Of a DNA stretch of 64,000 nucleotides, positions 10,852 through 22,676 are shown one piece after another. Positions within the stretch are counted from its first letter, which is position 1, and each line of letters starts with the position of its first letter. Below the pieces are notes generated by a model that was not told the DNA's origin, searched no databases, and was given only the letters and a program-made list of their open reading frames with translations. Source of the stretch: Elmis aenea. Its lineage: Eukaryota > Arthropoda > Insecta > Coleoptera > Elmidae. A program made the translations under genes and the position numbers. Location of the stretch: positions 47,064,970 to 47,128,969 of the forward strand of contig OX393579.1 in assembly GCA_947652605.1 (NCBI GenBank), in the 5' to 3' direction.

Positions 10852-11945
10852 ATGAGTAATTACAATAACGAAGAAAGGGTGTTTATGGTGAAAACTTTTT
10901 ACAGCGGCGTATCTTTACGGAGAGTTTGAGATTTATTTGCCGTACAATTTATAAATCGCCCTATACCATCTACAACCACGATACAAAAATATGTGCAAAA
11001 ATTTGAAAAATGCGGTAACATTTCCGTAGAATCCGGCACCACAGGTGTTTAGTATATTCTATTTTATTAAAATTAAAAGAAAATTTTTAAAAAGTAATGT
11101 CACAGGAAACCGAAAAATTAATGAAACTAGTATTGTGGAAGAAAGCGTTTTAGGGATGATTAATATTGACCCTACGTCCAGTCTAGGGCAAATATCCCGC
11201 GAAGTGGATTTGTCTAGGACAGGGGTATTTAAAATTTAAAAAAAAACACCGTTATCATCCCTACAAATCGCAGTGTCACCAGGAAATTCTTCCTGCGGAT
11301 GAAGACTGTAGATTTTTTTTTTGTGAGGTAATGCAAGAACGCGCCAACAACGATCGCAGTTTTCTTTCATCAATTTGTTTTACCGACGAATCTACGTTTA
11401 CTTTGATCAATGAACCAAATGTTCAAAATAGCAGATACTGGGCACAGGAAAATCCACACTGCTACATATCCACCAGAACGCAATATCCTCAAAAAATTAA
11501 TATTTGGGCTGTCATTTTTAATAACCAAATTGTTGGTCCTTTTGAAATTGAGGGAAATTTAAATTCAGAAAAATATTTAGACCTTTTAATAACCAAGGTA
11601 GGTCCTGCGCTGGAAGAAGTTGCAAGAGAAAATCAGGAGATCTGGTTCCAACATGACGGCTGTCCAGCCCATTACAGTTTAGATGTTAGATACTTTTTAA
11701 ACGATTGTTTTATCAATCGCTGGATTGGTAGAGGTGGAACAATAAATTGGCCAGCCAGATCTCCTGATTTAGCACCTTGTGACTTTTTTCTGTGGAGCCA
11801 CCTTAAAAGTAAAATTTATAAAAAACGCCACCCAAACATTAATTATTCTTTGAGGAATTTAATAGTAGCAGAATGTGCTTTAATTAAGAACAGACAGCTA
11901 GCCTCTGTGAGAAACGGTTTTTATAATAGATTGGGGTATTGTTGA
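10852..11945 (+). pseudogene. Tc1/mariner-superfamily transposase, broken
   Basis: An ATG at 10852 opens MSNYNNEERVFMVKTFYSG, a DUF4817-like helix-turn-helix start, then an in-frame stop. Further pieces read INETSIVEESVLGMINIDPT (second DNA-binding part) and, from 11331, the catalytic domain. The three catalytic aspartates are visible in FTDEST, WFQHDGCPAHY and ARSPDLAPCDFFLW, with 36 residues between the second and third. LKSKIYKK follows. At least three stops or frameshifts, plus about 40 bp of foreign A+T-rich sequence near 11050, inactivate it. The gene acted in cut-and-paste transposition of the surrounding element. Confidence 0.92.
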
Positions 11946-12784
11946 TGTAGGAATGGTTTTTTTTTGAGTATTTATTGTAAAATTTATTCTTTCATATTTT
12001 TTGTTATTGTTTTTAATTTTAAGTTGAAATTTAAGTAATAATAGTGTCGACTCTTGTAATTAATCTCCACAAAGATGCGCCACTATAATGCTGTAAAAAG
12101 TTTTCACCATTAAAACTCTTCCTCTAATATAGTTTTTTTATTCATTTTAATCAAAATCGTTAATGAAATAACTCGCTGATTTAAAAATTGACAGATAATA
12201 ACAAAAATTAATGAAGACAAATGTCAGATTGACAGTCATGGCTACTTATATTTGTAAAATTAATCCAATTTTAAAATATTAATTATAAACTAAATATTAA
12301 ACATTTAAGCTTATTAATGGTCTCAAATAATGCGTAATAAATTTATCTTTCTATTGTTACCATTAATTTTAATATAAACTCAATTGGGGAGCAGGAATCC
12401 GAAAAAAAGTTAAATCCAATGTTAATTCCCTATGTTCACGGCTGGTGGTTAACACCCGGTATGTTGGAGTAGTCGGAGAATAATATTTGGTAAAATGTTT
12501 TGTACTTATTGAAAGGTTTCCCACAGTTACATTTTTAATCATCTCCCACCTTCATAGGGGGCTGAAAAGTGCGATCTTTGTTGGTTTTTTATCAGAACTT
12601 TTTGGAGGCTCGAAATTTTGCAATTTAAAAAGATTCCTTTGAAAGCTTGATTTATTTAGAAACTTCTTTTATTGTTTAACTTTTACTGCAAAACCTACAG
12701 TTTTTGAGTGAAAAATTAAATGAGTGGAATATGCACCATTAAATATATTCTAAAATAAAACGATTCATTTTAGTGGTTATCATG

Positions 12785-13035
12785 ATTTGTCATCTGGGGC
12801 AACATCTCACAAATTCACTTAAAAAAGTTGCAAGTTTTCCAAAACAAAATGCTTCGCATTGTTGCCAAAGCCCTGTGGTTCATAAGAAATAATCAAATAC
12901 ACTTGGAACTTGGTATCAACACTATAAAAGAACACATCAAGGCATTAACAATAAAATACCACAAAAAAATGGTGCAAATCCCCCGCAGCATTTCGCTTCA
13001 GTCTGGAAAATAAAGGTTTGCACAACAGAATACTT
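12785..13035 (+). pseudogene. Jockey-type reverse transcriptase C-terminal fragment
   Basis: The frame runs from VIWGNISQIHLKKLQVFQNK into MLRIVAKALWFIRNNQIHLE and LGINTIKEHIKALTIKYH, the standard Jockey C-terminal block after the reverse transcriptase. No polymerase core is present. It abuts the end of the dispersed repeat at 12773 and has no visible tail or duplication. Confidence 0.85.
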
Positions 13036-14389
13036 CCACAAGACTTCTTTCTGAGTTTATTATTATTATGATCTTTGTTGTTAACCATTCATTAGGACTA
13101 AGGAAGTTTTAATAATTACTTTATCATAGTTTATTTAAAATTAAGACTGAGATACAACCACACCATGTATAGCAAGTCAGATGCTGATCTGGTGATTTAA
13201 AAGGAAAAATATTGGTAAATATCTTTCACCCTGTATTTCTTACCCTTAAAATATTTTTTTTTTGAAATCACTTACCTTATGCTGTTTTCTGCAATTTTAA
13301 ATTCTAAACAGTTTCTTCTTCCTCTCTGCTTCGTTAGAAGGATTTCTCCCTCTCATGTTTACCTCATCTCAATAGATTTACAATTTTCATCAAACTCCTT
13401 ATTTATTCGTGGCGGTACATGCTAGCACATACAACGAAATGATCTAATGAAAACTTTGTGAAATGGAACGAGCAATCAAATTAATTCTGATAATTGCGGA
13501 AATTTACAATCAGGTTAAACAGGATTTATTACTCGACTTACAAACTTTGATGTAACTAGTTTGGTTAGTGGTTATGTTTGAGTTTACGATTTCAGTAATT
13601 CATCTGTGATAGTTAACAAAACCAAGTTAATGTTAGTGTTTAGTGAATTCTAAAGGAACCTAATTATGGGAACATAATATAAACTTCATTAGCCAAGCAA
13701 ATATTCGTTATTCATTATTATTGTTTTTGTTGTATACTTGTTTTTCTTAAAGATGTTTAGTTTGAATTAACAAATTCTTTTAAAAATAAATACCAAGTAA
13801 TACGTGATCCACATGTAAAGATGATAATCAATCACAAGTTTAAAAATATACATGGTTTTGATTGTAATCATAATATTAACAAAAATGTGTTTTTAAACAA
13901 TGTCTCACAAGTATTATGAAAAGTTTATTTGTAATATTGAGACTGATTGATTAAGCATACAAAGTCTTAAATAATTTTGTCACCTGCTCAAAAGAAATGT
14001 GTTAGTTACTTATGCTGATAAATCTTTGTTATTTAAATTAACTTTTTTATCAAAAATAAATTTAAATTGTCCTGTAGGTATTTTTCTATTACTAAGATAT
14101 TTTGCCTATCTCTAGAATGATGCTTGTCAAAAATATTTTGTTGTTAAATAAAGAATTGCTTCAGTAAAAATATTTTAACTTTAACTTTCGTAATCAATAC
14201 AGTGAACTGGCAGATTTAATTTTTTTTGGTAATAACAGTGCATGGTGAATTTTGAATTTTATTTTAATCCTATTTGAACAGGATTTTGCTTGAACAACAA
14301 CAAATCTAAAGGACAGTGTTGTTTTGTATTAATATGAGACGCGTTAAACTTTCACCTGAAATTTGTTCACAAAAAAAATAATTAAAACA
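13036..14389. other. no gene seen
   Basis: A+T-rich, no frame above chance and no repeat boundary recognised. Confidence 0.5.
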
Positions 14390-15010
14390 CTGTTGAACAA
14401 AAAAACATTTTATTTTAATTCAATATAGTGCCCCTACATCTAAATACACTTATGGCATTGTTCAGAGAAGCTTTCTGATTTCTTGCTGAAAGAAATTTTT
14501 TTGCTGTATGTTTTCCCAGTCCAAAACAGCACCCTCATTATCTGACTGAAACTTTTTTCTCCTAATTGTTTTTCAGAGCCCAAACAAATGAAAATCGGAG
14601 AGAGAAAGATGCTGCTTGTATGCTGGATGGGGTAGAAGGTTCACTTAAGTTCCTTGATCTTCTCAATGGTTTTTGCAGTCGTATGAGGTTAAGCGTTGTC
14701 TTGGAGAAAACACACATAACTTCGACACTTTTTTTTGGTTCCTGATCACATTTTAAAATTTGTTTGCCAAGTATTAAATTATAGTATGGGCTTTTTTTTG
14801 TTTTGAAGATATGGTGTGTCGCCACTGCGATAAAATTGTATGACCAAGTTTCGCCAGTTGTCAAAATTGATTATAAAAATGAATCTTCTTCCCAATATCG
14901 TTGCAAAAAAGAAGAAGCTAGGCGTAAACGATTAATTTTGAGTTCTTCGGTCAACAAACGCGGCATCTATCTGGCGGTCACTTTACAATATTACAGGTGT
15001 TTGTTTTTTA
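14390..15010 (-). pseudogene. mariner transposase, decayed
   Basis: Reading the minus strand from about 15010, frames in succession give KVTAR-stop-MPRLLTEELKINRLRL (the linker ahead of the catalytic domain), then a GETW block (first Asp decayed), VMCVF, a decayed second-Asp block, LSEPSTPSSIQA and RFSFVWALKNN (the PDL-FHLFGSLK region), then GCCFGLGKH and a tail to about 14395. The order and spacing match SETMAR/Hsmar1-type mariners. Several frameshifts and stops are present. No intact terminal repeats were found. Confidence 0.8.
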
Positions 15011-15420
15011 TAATTCCTTTAACATTTCTAACGATAATCTGTAATATTTTTAAAGTGGCACAAACTTTCGATTCCAATTTTCAAAACCAAGGCAATAAGG
15101 AAAACGAAATATTGAAGTAGCACTCCGTCGCACACGAGGCTCATTTTCGGCATGGATTCTTCTTCCTCTAAAGTTTTTGGCCCATATGAAAATAAAACTT
15201 TTGGAAAGACGATTATTCTCATATAGTGCAAATTCACGCTACAATAGACGGACGTCTCAGAACATATCCATTCCAAATTTCAAAATAATAAACATACAAG
15301 TTGTCATGGATATCTTGCAAGGCGTTTGAAGATCATACGAAGAAAAAGTTTGCTGAAAGATGCGCAAATAATTGTAAAAATAATTATAAGAAATGTAGGT
15401 AAATAAATAAAGCTCTAATA

Positions 15421-15942
15421 TAGTTTATTTCATATAAAACTGTTCATATTGGCTTAAGCCTTAAGCAGTTGAAACATCCCACGTACATGAACAATCTTGG
15501 ATTATAAACCTTAAATGATTTGTATGATCTAACACTCAAAATCATAATCGTATACCACATCTTCCTAATTGCTTATCTTTGAGCATAATGCCCATAATGC
15601 TGCAGTTTTAAACAAGCTCCTTTCCGGGATATCTGCTATAACAGATTTTAAATTATATTTGTTTTCAAGCAAAAACTTTTGGGAATCGCTGATACAAATA
15701 TTAATTTTCTTTTACCTAAGAACCAAAATTAAACCTTATTCAACCTATAATTAGGGATCAAATTTCGACTGCTTTCAATAATATTCATGAAGACACCTTC
15801 AATTAGATTACGACTTTCATTGGTGTAGACTGAATTGTAAACACAAATAATATTTAAAGAAGGAGACGGACATTGTGCTTTTGTTTCTTTTAGTTCGGCG
15901 TCTTCTTAAGCCAATATGGGCTGTTTTATATTAGATAAACTA
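15421..15942. mobile_element. TAGT-family MITE, copy 1 (522 bp)
   Basis: Starts TAGTTTATTTCATATAAAAC and ends with the inverted counterpart GTTTTATATTAGATAAACTA. Inverted repeats extend about 40 bp, into CATATTGGCTTAAG. TA flanks both ends. Related copies lie at 47532-48731, 50140-50666 and 52464-52815. The 60-70-residue minus-strand frame common to the copies (MWYTIMILGV in copy 2) does not match anything I recognise and is probably not a gene. Confidence 0.85.
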
Positions 15943-16022
15943 TAGGTATGCAAATAACTGGTTGTAATAAAAGTTAAAAAAAATTGTAACACAGTTATTT
16001 TACAAGTTAACATAAAAAAAAA

Positions 16023-16205
16023 GGTTCTTACCATCGTTTTATTACCATGTGGTTAATTTCTACGGTACCCACCGAACTTAATTGATCCACGAGATCTAAT
16101 ACGGGTATATAGATATTTTCGCGGAACCAATCCTGTTTCGGTGGGTTATTTGCGAGTGCATCGTCTTCCGTAATCTGGTGATGAGAAGGTTTTCGTCACT
16201 GAAAA
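16023..16205 (-). pseudogene. possible hAT transposase remnant
   Basis: The minus frame reads QDWFRENIYIPVLDLVDQL, like the conserved block before the RF motif of ZMYM1-like hAT transposases. Only about 50 residues are convincing. It could also be chance; no terminal repeat was linked to it. Confidence 0.35.
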
Positions 16206-16581
16206 TTTTGACGTTGCCAACATCGTTGGTTAGCTCTAGGCGTTCGAATACCCACCCGTTTAAGAACTGATGGGGTTCATCGACACTCAAGCTAACCTGT
16301 GTTGTATAAGGTAAAGACATAGTTGGAACTGATTATCATACCATTTAAAACTTGCTTTTATACATAGAAAGCAGTAGTGGTGGGATTCAAAAAATTTACC
16401 AGCCGGTTCGCTGTTCTAACAACTATTTCACTTGTAAAAAAAAAAACGTCACGGCAGGGGGTAGAGGTGAAGTAATTTTTCAAACACCTCCCTAAATATG
16501 TTCGAATTATTAAACTAAAACCCGCTTGTTGCATCTTCCCTGTTTGCACCTTAAATAGGGTTGCCAGAAATCCCGAATGTA

Positions 16582-17289
16582 CAGGGTGCGGCAACATAAC
16601 TTCCTTTTTTCAAAACGCAATAAAACCCATTTTATGAATCAGAATTTTTTTATTTTTTTTTAAATAATGTAGGTACATAACTAAAGTTGTGTTTTACACA
16701 GTTTTGAAAATCATATCAGGTGGGTGACACCCCCCATTGCCCAAACGCTGAATAAGCCGATTTCTGGCGTTTGTAATGACCCTTACCAGCATAGCAGTGG
16801 GTATGCTGGCAATTTCTGCCCGTATGTAGCCCTTCAGGTCTTGTAGGGTCCGTGAACGGTTGACATAAACGCGGGATTTCAAAAAACCCCACAAAAAAAA
16901 GCCAGGGGGCAAATCGGTGAAGCGGGCTGGCCACTCCAAATCGCCCCTTATTGAGATGTGAAGTGTTCCCTCAAAACATTCATTGATGCCCTTGAAGTGT
17001 GAGCCGTTGCTCCGTCCTGTTGGAACCATATGTCCCCTAAGTCCAATTCACCAAGTCGTGGAAGAAAAAATTCCTCCAACATGTTGCGATCACAGAACAT
17101 CCGTTCGAAAAGTAGGCCTCGACGGCAAACGCTCGCTCCTCACTGTTCCAGCGCATGATGGCGACGACCGACGTAGGGAACAAAACTTTAGAACCACGCC
17201 TATCGAATGACACTACTACTGTCACGCTACGAATTCTACAGCCTGAATGGCGCGCATTTCAAAAAAGGAAGTTATGTTGCCGCACCCTG
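16582..17289. mobile_element. mariner-like deletion derivative with TA duplication
   Basis: The ends CAGGGTGCGGCAACATAACT and its reverse complement are flanked by TA (16580-16581, 17290-17291). The inverted repeats continue into TTCCTTTTTTNAAA, giving at least 28 bp. The minus strand still carries both ends of a transposase gene, with the middle deleted. Its position, 26 bp inside a hAT element, shows it arrived after that element. Confidence 0.93.
16694..17225 (-). pseudogene. Tc1/mariner-type transposase, internally deleted
   Basis: The N-terminus is seen on the minus strand near 17155 as MRWNSEERAFAVEAYFSNG, the helix-turn-helix start of an insect DUF4817-like transposase. After an internal deletion the C-terminal part reads ISIRGDLEWPARFTDLPPG with FFLWGFLKSRVYVNR, where the third catalytic Asp block is partly decayed, then RTLQDLKGYIRAEIASIP. 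The central catalytic region (first and second Asp) is missing. It cannot encode an active enzyme. Confidence 0.85.
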
Positions 17290-17639
17290 TATAAAGAGAA
17301 CAATTCAAATCAAAAAAGAGAACAAAAAGAGAACATTACGGAATTAATTGAAATAAAAACATTTATTAAGGAAAAAATTGCATAATGGTAGAAAAAATAT
17401 ATTATTTTTATATATTATTTCTAAACATACATAAATCAATATTATTAATTGAATAAATTTATTAAAATCTCTTTAATTAAATTAAAAAAAATTAAATCAT
17501 AGATGTTAATATTTTTTTAGTTTAAAACTTTCGTTAGAAAATCTTTATTATTTTTAATCTTATGATAGAAATTATTACAAGAAATATTTTTGTAATTATA
17601 TGTCACAGTTACAATTGATTTGACTGTTGATACATTCAA

Positions 17640-17930
17640 CCTAATCCGTGCGTTGTGCGCGGATCATTGAAAAAATTGTTTCCACGTTGGCATTATGAGC
17701 CGGAATCGCAAAAATAATATTCGCACAGTTTTAACAATTCTGAATGGAAATCAGTATTATTTGAATTTGTAAAATACTCATGCCACTTCAAATTTGTGCT
17801 CATTATATTAAATTTTGGATTTTCAAAATTTCTCTCGCAAAACTGTTTTAAATTACAAAATTGATCAAAACATTTTATGTCATCAATATTATTATTATGT
17901 TTTAAGTTAATATTTAGGTTGACATAATAA
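17640..17930 (-). pseudogene. hAT transposase C-terminal (dimerisation) remnant
   Basis: Minus-strand frames give NLKQFCERNFENPKFNI, LKWHEYFTNSNNTDFH and ELLKLCEYYF. After a frameshift comes FAIPAHNANVETIFSM followed by RAQRTD. The A-H-N-A-N-V-E-x-x-F-S block is the conserved hAT C-terminal dimerisation motif. It lies inside the 16556-18423 element and is probably its own decayed gene. Confidence 0.8.
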
Positions 17931-18879
17931 ATGATTTAATTTTGCACGTCTTCCCACTTAGGAATGTTCGACAACGACATTCACTTGAAAACATTTAATT
18001 CTTTAAATTGTTAAGTCAATGATTTAATAAAATCTTCTGATTTTTGATAGAAAAAAAAAACATTATTCTTGAAATTACTACAATCTTGTTCATAACCATT
18101 TTTAATTAAATTTTGGAGAATACAGTCAACTTTAAGAGACAAAAAGCTATGTTCAAAGAAATCCGTGGTTCAAAAATTATAATTAACGATTCCAAAATAT
18201 TTGTAGTTTCCAAAATTGAATGTTTTAATTTCTAGAGCACTAAATAATGAGAAAGTTGACAGCTTTAAGTTTAAAGCGAATATTAAATGAAATTTTCATT
18301 TCAAAAACGAGAAACCAAAAAAAGAGAACAAAAGTGAACATTTTTGTGTGAAAAAAGAAAAAGAAAGATCAGAATAAAAAAAGAGAACATGTTCTCTTTA
18401 AAAGAGATGTTCTGGCAACCCTAACCTTAAAAAGACTAGTTTCGCTAACTGTTGTATATTTGCATAAAGGTTATCAAATATATTCGTTTTGTTAAACAAA
18501 AAACTGCTTCCTGCATCTTTCTAATGGAGTTAAAGTAAAAGCAACTAATAAAATCTAGTTTTTGTTAAGAGAGATTTCTTTAAAATGTCTTTGCAACGAA
18601 AGAATGCGTTATTCCTTGTTAGATATATTAACATACCAGTTCCGCTGTACTGTTAACCGATGCTGACCTCATGCGAACCTGGTGAGACAGGTTTTTTTTG
18701 CATTCAAGAATAATTGCCACTAGACTAAGGTGACTAGATTTTAGTTTTGGTAAGGCGGAACAAAATCGACTGGGGGATATGAATAAAAGTAAAATTGCAT
18801 TCTCTTTTTTGATCATTTTAAAATTTACGTATTTTGCGTTTGCAGAATAACTAATAAGAAATTTTAATAATTAGTGTGA

Positions 18880-19360
18880 TTGATATTGGCAACTTTTAAG
18901 CAAATTTGTGTACTGTTTTGTATTTTACATCTGTTGATTGTGGTATTGTGAACATGGCTAGATTTGAACACTTTGAAAAGTTTAATATGTTAGCAATTTA
19001 CATTGTAAGTGGTAAAAACGTAGCGGCTGCTGCATAATTGACTTGGAATTCACGTTTAGTTGTTTATTAATTGCAAACATAATTTTTTTACGAAATCATG
19101 GCAAACATAGATAAGGAAATTTTTACAAAATTTGCCATTTCTCAGTTATTTTTTGCAGCAAATGTATAAACTATATATTTTTGGAACGCGCTTTTATATA
19201 AAGTAATGGTCAACTGGGGTTTCTATTTAAAAAATATAAGTTCACTTCATATATCGATAGTCAATGTCGCTAAAAAAATTAATTTTGTTTTGAAATTATG
19301 TATAAAACTCTGTATAAAAAACCGTGGTAACATTTAATTCTTTTTTAATATTTTAATAAA
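18880..19360 (+). repeat. half copy of the large foldback family with a DUF4817 start
   Basis: From 18954 a frame reads MARFEHFEKFNMLAIYIVSG and KNVAAAA before a stop. E-K-x-x-M-L-x-I-Y with a following K-N-x-x-A-A is the start pattern of DUF4817-type helix-turn-helix domains in insect mariner-like transposases. The rest to about 19360 matches the right arm of the palindrome at 34257-35468 (ATCATGGCAAAC, ATATATTTTTGGAA, AAAAACCGTGGTAACATTTAATTC). The left arm is absent. Confidence 0.7.
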
Positions 19361-20990
19361 TAAAAAAATTATATATTTTATATAATAATATAATAATAAA
19401 TAAAAAATTAAATTTTAAAAACGATTCATTAAGAAGTGGTAACTTCAGAGGTATTTGAACTTTCCTCTTGTATTTGTGAAAAACGTTTTTCCAAAATGTT
19501 TGTACAATAAAAGCTAAATTGAATGTAAAGTAATTTTTGTTAATGTGTAACTGGAAAGGGGTAAATAATTGATCCGCAATGCATTGCATATAGTGAAGAG
19601 ATTATTGATCCAATGTAATTATTACGCGAAACAAATTGTTATGAAGTGTTTGTATGCCTTTGATGTTAAAATGCAGGTAACACCAGCAGAGTCGACTCAA
19701 TTAAACTTTATGCACGATTTTAATGAACAATTCTGCTAATTTACAGGCTTTCAACGACTGCAAGCTATTTGCATATATGCTATTGCATTTTCATAATTGC
19801 GCTTATAATGGAATTACTATCATACCCATGTAAATGAATTTATATTTACTATTGGAACGTGGCATTTGCGGCAGAGTAATATGAAATACTTTTATGTATT
19901 CGGCAATAATATTCACATTTATTCTACAAAATTTTGCAAAAAAAATTGTAACGAATTTGTAATGAATAAGCAAAAAGCAACACATTACTCGAATTCTGGT
20001 ACGATATTACGGTATTTATAGATATTTCTTATATAGATATTTTTTTAAAATGTTACTACTATTCCATATTAAGCTCCCGAGGAACCTAATATCGAATACT
20101 AGGGGTTCTTAATATGGAATATAGAATTATTAGGAAATATACATTAAAATAAACAACAACTCATAGATTAATCTTTTATTTCTTTTTGATTCGCATTATT
20201 ACTTAAACCAGACCAAAACTCTGTTATTTATGTTAATTAAATTATAATTCAAGTGTCATTCGAACTAAATGTTGATAATTTATTTATTTTTTACAGGTAG
20301 GACAATAGAATTGTTTTTTTTTGTGGGTATTTTGCATATTTTTCGTCTGCCCATTTCTGATACTTTTGACACTGAACCCATATTACTGTACTTAGTGACC
20401 ATAATCATATTCATTATAAGGCACCTCTATGTATTCCATATTAGGTATCAATGTGACATTTTAAAAATCGGTATATGTAAAACATGAAATGGCCCCAATC
20501 AAAATTTTGGTCTATTAAATTGAAATGTAAAAGCTCATGCTAAATAAACATGCAATAAAATATCATTTACCCTAGCATATAATATTTTGCACTAAAAGAT
20601 TTAGCCTAAAAACTCAGTAGCACGTCAAAACTATATTTGAATCTGTTATGTAATCTAGTGAATATTTTTTAACTATTTTATATTTGGGAATGTGTGATCA
20701 ATGTACAAATAGGTACATATACTTTTCAACATATATCGCTTATTCATTGTCATAAAACTGATGTATTCCATAATAGGTAACTATTCCATATTAGGGCACT
20801 TTACTCATCATTAATTATCTGTATAGAAACGTTTAACGAAACTAATTTTTTATAAAATGTAATTTTACATATTTGATTCTTGCATGCAAATTGTTTGTTT
20901 TTTATTATTTTTGCGTCCAAATAGGAAACATAAATTAGGGCAAAGTTGCGAATTTTGGTGCTGAATTTAAAACGTGTATTTCAGTGTATT
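19361..20990. other. mostly unassigned; scattered CCATATTA motifs
   Basis: No gene recognised. Between 20055 and 20810 the motifs TTCCATATTA and TAATATGGAAT recur. They resemble the subterminal motif of the pogo-like element at 56624-57581, so an old relative may lie here, but no ends could be placed. The frame at 20269-20487 is hydrophobic and A+T-driven. Confidence 0.35.
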
Positions 20991-21002
20991 TATTTCTTAC
21001 AA

Positions 21003-21440
21003 AACCATCAGAACCTATTTTAGTTCTAAAAGTTGTTCTTCTTCTATTGGAGAAAGATCTTAAACCATAGATTTGTTGATATTAAAAGGGAATCTTATCC
21101 ACTCAATATTAAAATCCAGTTCGGAAAAATACTTTTCTAAATTCAATTGTAAACTTTGTAAATGATCCATGATATTAATTTTGAAATCATTATCTAAGGC
21201 ATTTTCAATTATGTAAATGTGTTTTGAATTAAAATTTTCATCACAAAAAACTTGTAGTTCATTCCGAAGTGCAAATAAACGAGTGAGGGCTCTTCCATGG
21301 AAAGCCAATGAACTTGTTTTTAGAGAAGAATGATTAGTTCCTTTTTTTGCAAAGTTGAGAGAAAAATCTGGTATTTAAAGGACGTCCTTTAATAAAATTT
21401 ATGATTTTTACAATTTTTTTGAGAACTTATCCGAGGTCTG
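21003..21440 (-). pseudogene. ZBED5/SCAND3-like hAT transposase fragment
   Basis: Reading the minus strand: VLKKIVKIINFIKGRPLN, RFFSQLCKKRN, then after frameshifts AFHGRALTRLFALRNELQVF, HLQSLQLNLEKYFSEL and EWIRFPFNINKSMV, and DLSPIEEEQLLELK beyond a stop. This is the order of the middle domain in ZBED5/SCAND3/FAM200-like hAT transposases (the NFIKxRPLN and HTxVRWLSRGxxLxRxFELR region). The gene is interrupted upstream at 21443 by a non-autonomous hAT; about 30 bp of it resume at 22644. Confidence 0.85.
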
Positions 21441-21450
21441 TACTGTAGAC

Positions 21451-22635
21451 CAGGGTTGAGCAGATTTAAATCAATTGATTTAAATCACGATTTAAATCAT
21501 GATTTAAATCAAGCGATTTTTAAAAAAAATATCATCGATTTAAATCAAACGATTTTTTAAAAAAAATTATCAATTTAAATCACAGATTATATGAGTACAA
21601 TATAATATTTATAATAAAACAAAATTTTATTACTATGTATTAGTAATTAAATACAGGAAATGGTGAATAAACCATTTCAATTTGCTCTTGTAAAGTAATA
21701 TTCATTGTGGAAATGCAATAATTCAAAAAATAAATGACAAGTTTTTGACGTTAGCGAAGTGAACTGTCAGGTTTTTTCGATTTCCACGGCACTATAATTG
21801 CTTCAATAACGATTAGAAGAAAAATGTCGAATATCTCGAAAAGTACGAGTTTTGGGTATAGGACATACTTAACAAAATATGAAGCTCTCTTAATAAATAA
21901 ATACAGGGGTTTGCATTTGAAAAAATTGAGTTACGTGCTTTTGAAAATCATGGAAGTTGCCACCTATTTATAAACACCCATGTGTGTGTCATTCAAATTT
22001 TTTCATATCGAGCGAACAGAGAATTTTTTTCTGCATGTCCATACCAAATTACAACTCTGTACTTCAAAATAACTTCAGGAGAATTTTTTAAATAAAATTA
22101 TTTTTTTTTACGACGCCTTATAAAAACCTGTATTTTATATTGATGCAAAGCTAAAATTAAGGCGGTCAAAAATATTAAATAAAAAATTGGGTGTTGTATT
22201 TGAAATATAAAAGTTGCTATTAGTTCCAGAGAGATGACTCACCCTGTATATTTGAAAATATTTTTATCGTGTTCAGAAGAAAAAACTGTATGAAATAGCG
22301 TTTTAATCAATTTTATATCTCAAGCCGTTTAGCCAAAATCGACCGATCCCGTACTAATGACTCACCCTGTATATAATTAATTAAACATCACTATTTAGCA
22401 CTGATTTTTTCAAAATTCTTAATCATTATATTTAATTTTTCATTTTGACAAAAATTCACCACTGAATTAAATTTATTGGTTATTAAATATATTAGCACAA
22501 AACAGAAATAGCATGTGAATATGTCACTAAATTCGATAAAATAGTACATTTGATTTAAATCAAAAAAATCTGATTTAAATCAAATAAATCGATTTTTTTT
22601 ATTTTTTTAAAAAATCATGATTTTTATCAACCCTG
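21451..22635. mobile_element. non-autonomous hAT (1185 bp) with 8-bp target duplication
   Basis: The ends CAGGGTTGAGCAGATTTAAA and TTTTTATCAACCCTG are inverted at the terminal 9 bp. The flanking 8-bp copy CTGTAGAC (21443-21450 and 22636-22643) defines the borders. Both ends carry several copies of GATTTAAATC, probably subterminal transposase-binding sites. The interior has no transposase frame, though fragments of other elements (ACTCACCCTGTAT near 22240 and 22365) are present. A solo end of the same family is at 6675. Confidence 0.95.
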
Positions 22636-22676
22636 CTGTAGACATCATAACATAATACAAAAGTTATTGAGAAATA

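Larger units (their letters stand above)
9891..12459. mobile_element. mariner-like element with very long terminal inverted repeats
   Basis: The element starts CCGGGTGGTAACCACCAGCC at 9891 and ends with its near reverse complement at 12459, flanked by TA duplications (9889-9890 and 12460-12461). The inverted repeat is long: about 80 bp outside plus about 250 bp further in (10641-10900 against 12090-12358), including a repeat of the transposase start region on the right side. It holds a broken transposase gene (10852-11945) and a LINE fragment inserted in the left arm (9979-10640). Comparison with 27083-27540 shows a clean TA insertion. Confidence 0.88.
9731..12773. repeat. older dispersed repeat split by a mariner-like element (copy A)
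   Basis: The blocks 9731-9888 and 12462-12773 together match, in reverse, one continuous stretch at 27083-27540. Shared landmarks include AGACGTCTCCTTTCGGAGTT on the left and AATCATCTCCCACCTTCA on the right. The 27-kb copy lacks the 2.57-kb insertion, so it is a natural empty site. The repeat has no recognised coding potential. Confidence 0.8.
16556..18423. mobile_element. hAT element with 8-bp target duplication
   Basis: The left end TAGGGTTGCCAGAAAT and right end TTCTGGCAACCCTA are inverted repeats. The 8-bp sequence ACCTTAAA flanks both sides (16548-16555 and 18424-18431), which fixes the borders. AAAGAGAACA motifs recur near both ends (17290-17335 and 18300-18400) and may be subterminal transposase sites. 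The minus strand holds a decayed transposase C-terminus (17640-17930). A separate mariner-like element (16582-17289) is inserted near the left end. Confidence 0.93.
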
